6,984 bases of DNA from contig JAPPBZ010000086.1 in NCBI GenBank assembly GCA_026702635.1, forward strand, positions 1-6,984, given 5' to 3'. A program made the translations under genes and the position numbers. The notes under the pieces are model-generated. The model had not been told where the DNA came from. It made no database searches and was given only the letters and a program-made list of their open reading frames with translations. The DNA comes from Bacteroidota bacterium (GTDB taxonomy: Bacteria; Bacteroidota; Rhodothermia; Rhodothermales; Bin80). Of this stretch, positions 5,843-6,984 are shown piece after piece; position 1 is the first letter of the stretch, and every line of letters begins with the position of its first letter.

Positions 5843-6984
5843 ATGAAACGCATGAATGAATTCACCGTGATGACATTTTTGTATCGATGCTCATTCCCTT
5901 ACTCTGTACTGCTTTGCCTGTTGCTTGGCAGCCTGTTTGCACTGCCGGCAAGCCCAGTTCTGGCTCAGGGTAACCGTCTATTGCCTACGAATGACTATGC
6001 CTACGAATATATCGACCGACTTCAACGCCGGGGGCACTTACTCGACTTAAATCCTACATCATTGCCCTATCGAAGAAAAGAGATATGGGACGCGCTGAGT
6101 CAAATAGACACTACAAGGCTGAACAGCTCAGAACATCACTGGGTAGATCTACTTCGGAAAAAGCTCCGGCCACCTTCAACCTCCGACGATCAGGTTGCGG
6201 TCGGATATACATTTATGGCGGGAACAGATGTGATCAACAGTGACCGCATCGACCCTGTGCGCCCCCAAGGAGACGCAATCAATTTCTATTGGCACGGCAC
6301 CGTGGCTAGTGGCTATCTGGATGCCGGGCCTGCAGTGGCAGAGATGTCCCTGTTTCACAGCCGCTTTTATGACCGGGACCCTGACGGCATAGATACCGGA
6401 CTGCGCCTGATGGCGCGAAGCGAACATTCCTATGTCGGTTGGAATCACCGCTGGTTATCCGCCTACCTCGGGCGATGGGACCTGCACTGGGGATCCTCTG
6501 GAGATGCCTCGACGATACTCAGTAGCAACGCACGCAGTCGTGATCAAGTATTCCTGCGAATTGGAGGTGATCGTGCATCGGTGACGGCTGTACTGAGCGA
6601 ACTCGACAGTGCTACGGACGGGCGATACTATACCGGGCGGGCAGCCGACGACTCCGTCAAATTCGGCAGTACTCGCAGATTCCACGCTGCCCATCGCTGG
6701 GATTACCGTCCGACTAGAAAATTCATGCTCAGCTTCATGGAGTCCGCGATCTATTCGGGTCCGGGGGCTTCACTTTCTCTGAAATATCTTAACCCCGCCA
6801 ACCCATTCACATTCGTCGTCGATAACGTTCCTAAAAATGATGACAATAATGGCTTTCTGGCAGGGCTCTTATGGGCGCAGTTCAAACGCCTGACACTTCA
6901 AGGGCAATTCATGGTTGATGATATTCGTCTCTTCCTGGCATCCATGGAATTCCGAACCATTACCGGACGGGTGGCCAAGGCTTT
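5843..6984 (+). CDS. Wzi-like capsule-assembly family outer-membrane protein, C-terminus cut by the window edge
   Basis: Wzi is an outer-membrane beta-barrel that helps anchor or assemble surface polysaccharide. This gene probably encodes a distant Bacteroidota-type relative. The frame is open for 380 codons from ATG 5843 to the right edge. A signal peptide is clear: basic start, hydrophobic stretch at about 21-36, and probable cleavage in VLA|Q after residue 41. The mature N-terminus, YEYIDRLQRRGHL (54-66) with LPYRRKEIW (74-82), is typical of these families. Next come alternating strands with many aromatic residues and the family-like pattern YLGRWDLHWGSSG (208-220), ILSSNARSRDQVF (225-237), RRFHAAHRWDYRP (278-290), ESAIYSG (300-306) and YLNPANPF (315-322), then a QGQFMVDDI segment. 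An in-frame stop at 5822-5824 limits the start; ATGs at 5852 and 5870 are alternatives, and none has a strong Shine-Dalgarno site. It diverges from the sugar transferase, which supports a polysaccharide role. The assignment rests on recalled motif pattern, so the fold is surer than the role. Confidence 0.78.
   Translation, partial: MKRMNEFTVMTFLYRCSFPYSVLLCLLLGSLFALPASPVLAQGNRLLPTNDYAYEYIDRLQRRGHLLDLNPTSLPYRRKEIWDALSQIDTTRLNSSEHHWVDLLRKKLRPPSTSDDQVAVGYTFMAGTDVINSDRIDPVRPQGDAINFYWHGTVASGYLDAGPAVAEMSLFHSRFYDRDPDGIDTGLRLMARSEHSYVGWNHRWLSAYLGRWDLHWGSSGDASTILSSNARSRDQVFLRIGGDRASVTAVLSELDSATDGRYYTGRAADDSVKFGSTRRFHAAHRWDYRPTRKFMLSFMESAIYSGPGASLSLKYLNPANPFTFVVDNVPKNDDNNGFLAGLLWAQFKRLTLQGQFMVDDIRLFLASMEFRTITGRVAKA

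Noticed and set aside
6176..6694. Two minus-strand frames of 90 and 79 codons at the right end
   Set aside because: They lie opposite the Wzi-like frame, which has a signal peptide and family-like motifs; the antisense translations look random.
1..6984. Mobile element, CRISPR array, tRNA or defence system
   Set aside because: No transposase or integrase, no regularly spaced direct repeats, no cloverleaf-like sequence and no defence-type domains were seen on either strand.

Overview
The window looks like an ordinary chromosomal stretch of a Gram-negative bacterium, about 50% G+C. It holds four minus-strand genes read as one convergent-free block and one plus-strand gene diverging from them. 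Two things point to the Bacteroidota/Rhodothermota/Balneolota side of the tree. One is a single-chain fusion of the alpha and beta subunits of a 2-oxoacid dehydrogenase E1. The other is a Wzi-like outer-membrane protein with a signal peptide ending in LA|Q. Most genes also lack a good Shine-Dalgarno sequence, which is usual in that group. The placement is an inference; no rRNA or other taxonomic marker is present.

Minus strand, in order of transcription from right to left. A polyprenyl-phosphate sugar-1-phosphate transferase (5478-4060) is the enzyme that starts capsule or exopolysaccharide repeat units. It overlaps by 4 nt with the fused E1 alpha/beta dehydrogenase (4063-2081), which starts on TTG behind a clear GGAGG site. 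After a 121-bp gap come a Bcp/PrxQ-type peroxiredoxin (1959-1477) and gatB, the amidotransferase subunit B (from 1435). gatB runs off the left edge with probably only a few C-terminal residues missing. The peroxiredoxin and gatB are about 41 bp apart and probably share a transcript.

Plus strand. After a 364-bp divergent intergenic region, a secreted beta-barrel protein of the Wzi capsule-assembly type starts at 5843 and runs off the right edge. It faces away from the sugar transferase. Together they look like the edge of a surface-polysaccharide locus: one gene starts the lipid-linked glycan at the inner membrane, and the other probably handles or anchors polymer at the outer membrane. The dehydrogenase, peroxiredoxin and gatB are housekeeping functions beside it.

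I found no RNA genes, mobile elements, CRISPR arrays or defence genes. No clearly new system is visible. The points most worth a second look are the translational coupling of a glycan-initiating enzyme to a central-metabolism E1, and the structured leader upstream of the Wzi-like gene. That leader contains a 12-bp palindrome, a buried GGAGGT and a 46-codon frame that overlaps the start codon.
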